From an uncultured Oscillospiraceae bacterium (GTDB taxonomy: Bacteria; Bacillota; Clostridia; Oscillospirales; Oscillospiraceae), in the NCBI GenBank assembly GCA_944385095.1, contig CALWVS010000004.1:62001-126000 (forward strand): a stretch of DNA of 64,000 nucleotides, written 5' to 3'. The notes under the pieces were generated by a model. That model ran no database searches. It was not told the origin of the DNA and saw nothing but the letters and a program-made list of their open reading frames with translations. How positions within the stretch are numbered: the first letter of the stretch is position 1; each line of letters begins with the position of its first letter. Positions 63,041-64,000 of this stretch are shown here, in pieces. The position numbers and the translations under genes are program-made.

Positions 63041-64000
63041 CTATGTTTCCCTCCCCTCTCCTTTGATTGGTTCCCAATATTGTCTGGCTGCCTGCTCTAC
63101 TTTATTATCCCCATATCGATAGTAGGTGCATCCCTGCAAATCATTAGGCAAATATTGCTGTCTGACCCAATGTTTTGGATAGTCATGGGGGTAAAGATAG
63201 CCCTGTTTCCGCTCCATTCCGGCAGAATCTGCATGGACATTTTGCAGTTCTCTTGGAATTTCTCCTCCTTTTCCTGCCTTCACATCCTGCATCGCCTGAT
63301 TGATTGCCTCATACACTGTGTTGGACTTGGGTGCTGTGGCAAGCAAAATCACCGCCTGTGCCAGTGGAAGGCGGGCTTCCGGCAAGCCCAACTGCAACGC
63401 ACTGTCCACACAGGCTTTGACGATAGGTACCGCCTGTGGATAAGCAAGTCCCACATCTTCACTGGCAGAACACAAAATACGCCGAATGGCAGTAATCAAA
63501 TCCCCTGCCTCCAGCAATCTTGCCAGATAATGTACCGCTGCATCTGGGTCTGAACCACGCATGGACTTCATCAGGGCAGAGGCAATATCAAAATGGTTGT
63601 CTCCTTCACGGTCGTATCGCATGGCAGATTTCTGAGACACCAGTTTTGCATCTTCTTGTGTAATCCACAGTTTTCCATCTTTTAAAACTGCCCCCGAGGC
63701 AAGCAATTCCAATGCGTTCATCGCCTTGCGGATGTCACCACCACAGGATGCTGCAATCAGTTCTTTGACCCCATCTTCCAACCGCAATCCCTCTCCCAGC
63801 CGTTTGGAGAGGAGGGCAACCCCACGGTCAATGGCTGGCAGTGCCTCCTGTGGGGTAATCTGCTTGAATTCAAACACAGTAGCCCGTGACAACACTGCTC
63901 CAAATACATAAAAAAAGGGATTTTCTGTGGTGGATGCAATCAATGTGATTTTTCCGGTCTCCATAAACTCCAACAGGGATTGCTGTTGTTTTCGATTAAA
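63041..64000 (-). CDS. rarA: Replication-associated recombination protein RarA/MgsA, 5' end beyond window
   Basis: 319 C-terminal residues are visible, running off the right edge. LIASTTENPFFYVFGAVLSR (sensor and arginine-finger region of the AAA+ domain), SCGGDIRKAMNALELL and SASEDVGLAYPQAV are RarA hallmarks. The C-terminal part (QGYLYPHDYPKHWVRQQYLP) fits. RarA acts at stalled replication forks. Confidence 0.94.
   Translation of the reverse strand, partial: FNRKQQQSLLEFMETGKITLIASTTENPFFYVFGAVLSRATVFEFKQITPQEALPAIDRGVALLSKRLGEGLRLEDGVKELIAASCGGDIRKAMNALELLASGAVLKDGKLWITQEDAKLVSQKSAMRYDREGDNHFDIASALMKSMRGSDPDAAVHYLARLLEAGDLITAIRRILCSASEDVGLAYPQAVPIVKACVDSALQLGLPEARLPLAQAVILLATAPKSNTVYEAINQAMQDVKAGKGGEIPRELQNVHADSAGMERKQGYLYPHDYPKHWVRQQYLPNDLQGCTYYRYGDNKVEQAARQYWEPIKGEGRET

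Noticed and set aside
1..64000. CRISPR array, insertion sequence, prophage, rRNA or tRNA genes
   Set aside because: No regularly spaced repeats, transposase or phage genes, or recognisable RNA gene were seen by eye; a tRNA scan was not possible.

Overview
The window looks like a chromosome segment of a Gram-positive anaerobic Clostridia, probably from the Oscillospiraceae group. That reading rests on the gene families, strong AGGAGG-type ribosome binding sites, an ordered type II fatty-acid operon with FabK, a glycyl radical enzyme, a tungsten-type aldehyde oxidoreductase and ferredoxin-linked metabolism. The family-level placement is inference. No rRNA, tRNA, CRISPR array, insertion sequence or prophage was recognised.

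Layout. 1-6 kb (minus strand): trmFO (cut by the window edge), topA, dprA, an SpoU/TrmH methyltransferase and a KtrA-like RCK protein, apparently one operon from a promoter near 6.15 kb. 6.3-8 kb: ilvD. 8-9.4 kb (minus): pyrE-radC. 9.6-11.5 kb: a short KdpD-like kinase with an OmpR-type regulator. 11.8-22.5 kb: a complete acetyl-CoA carboxylase/type II FAS operon (acpP-accB-accC-accD-accA-fabH-fabK-NMO-like-fabD-fabG-fabF-fabZ) and a MarR-type regulator, with a 26-bp perfect palindrome at the promoter. 22.6-25.8 kb: an FHA-FtsW/RodA fusion and a penicillin-binding protein. 25.8-32.3 kb: alpha-amylase, TauE halves, CCA-adding enzyme, an unknown gene, a DUF308 protein and an amidohydrolase.

32.4-49.1 kb is the most striking region, a tungsten/pterin module. 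Reading leftwards from 39.1 kb: a 4x[4Fe-4S] ferredoxin, an aldehyde:ferredoxin oxidoreductase (AOR), a MoaD-like carrier, ThiF/MoeB, MoaC, MoaA, a MOSC-MogA fusion and a TetR regulator. Next to it a glycyl radical enzyme closely resembling trans-4-hydroxyproline dehydratase (HypD) and its activase are transcribed leftwards. Diverging from these is tupABC (tungstate uptake), moeA, a MoeA-periplasmic-binding-protein fusion and a MOSC gene, behind a leader matching the Moco/Tuco riboswitch family. A shared 14-bp dyad (TAGAC-N4-GTCTA type) lies at all three promoters, suggesting a single regulon. A hypothesis consistent with this is that hydroxyproline is dehydrated to pyrroline-5-carboxylate, whose open form, glutamate semialdehyde, is an aldehyde that the AOR could oxidise to glutamate with reduction of ferredoxin.

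49-60.7 kb: an AGCS amino-acid symporter with a long unexplained leader, a TPP-riboswitch-controlled HMP/thiamine-precursor ABC transporter (thiXYZ plus a thiamine-binding-family protein), a lipoprotein, a CitA/DcuS-like two-component system, a GltS glutamate symporter, an orphan TAXI solute receptor and an iron alcohol dehydrogenase. 60.7-64 kb (minus): a Zn-ribbon protein of unknown function, a radical SAM protein, DUF951, and rarA cut by the window end.
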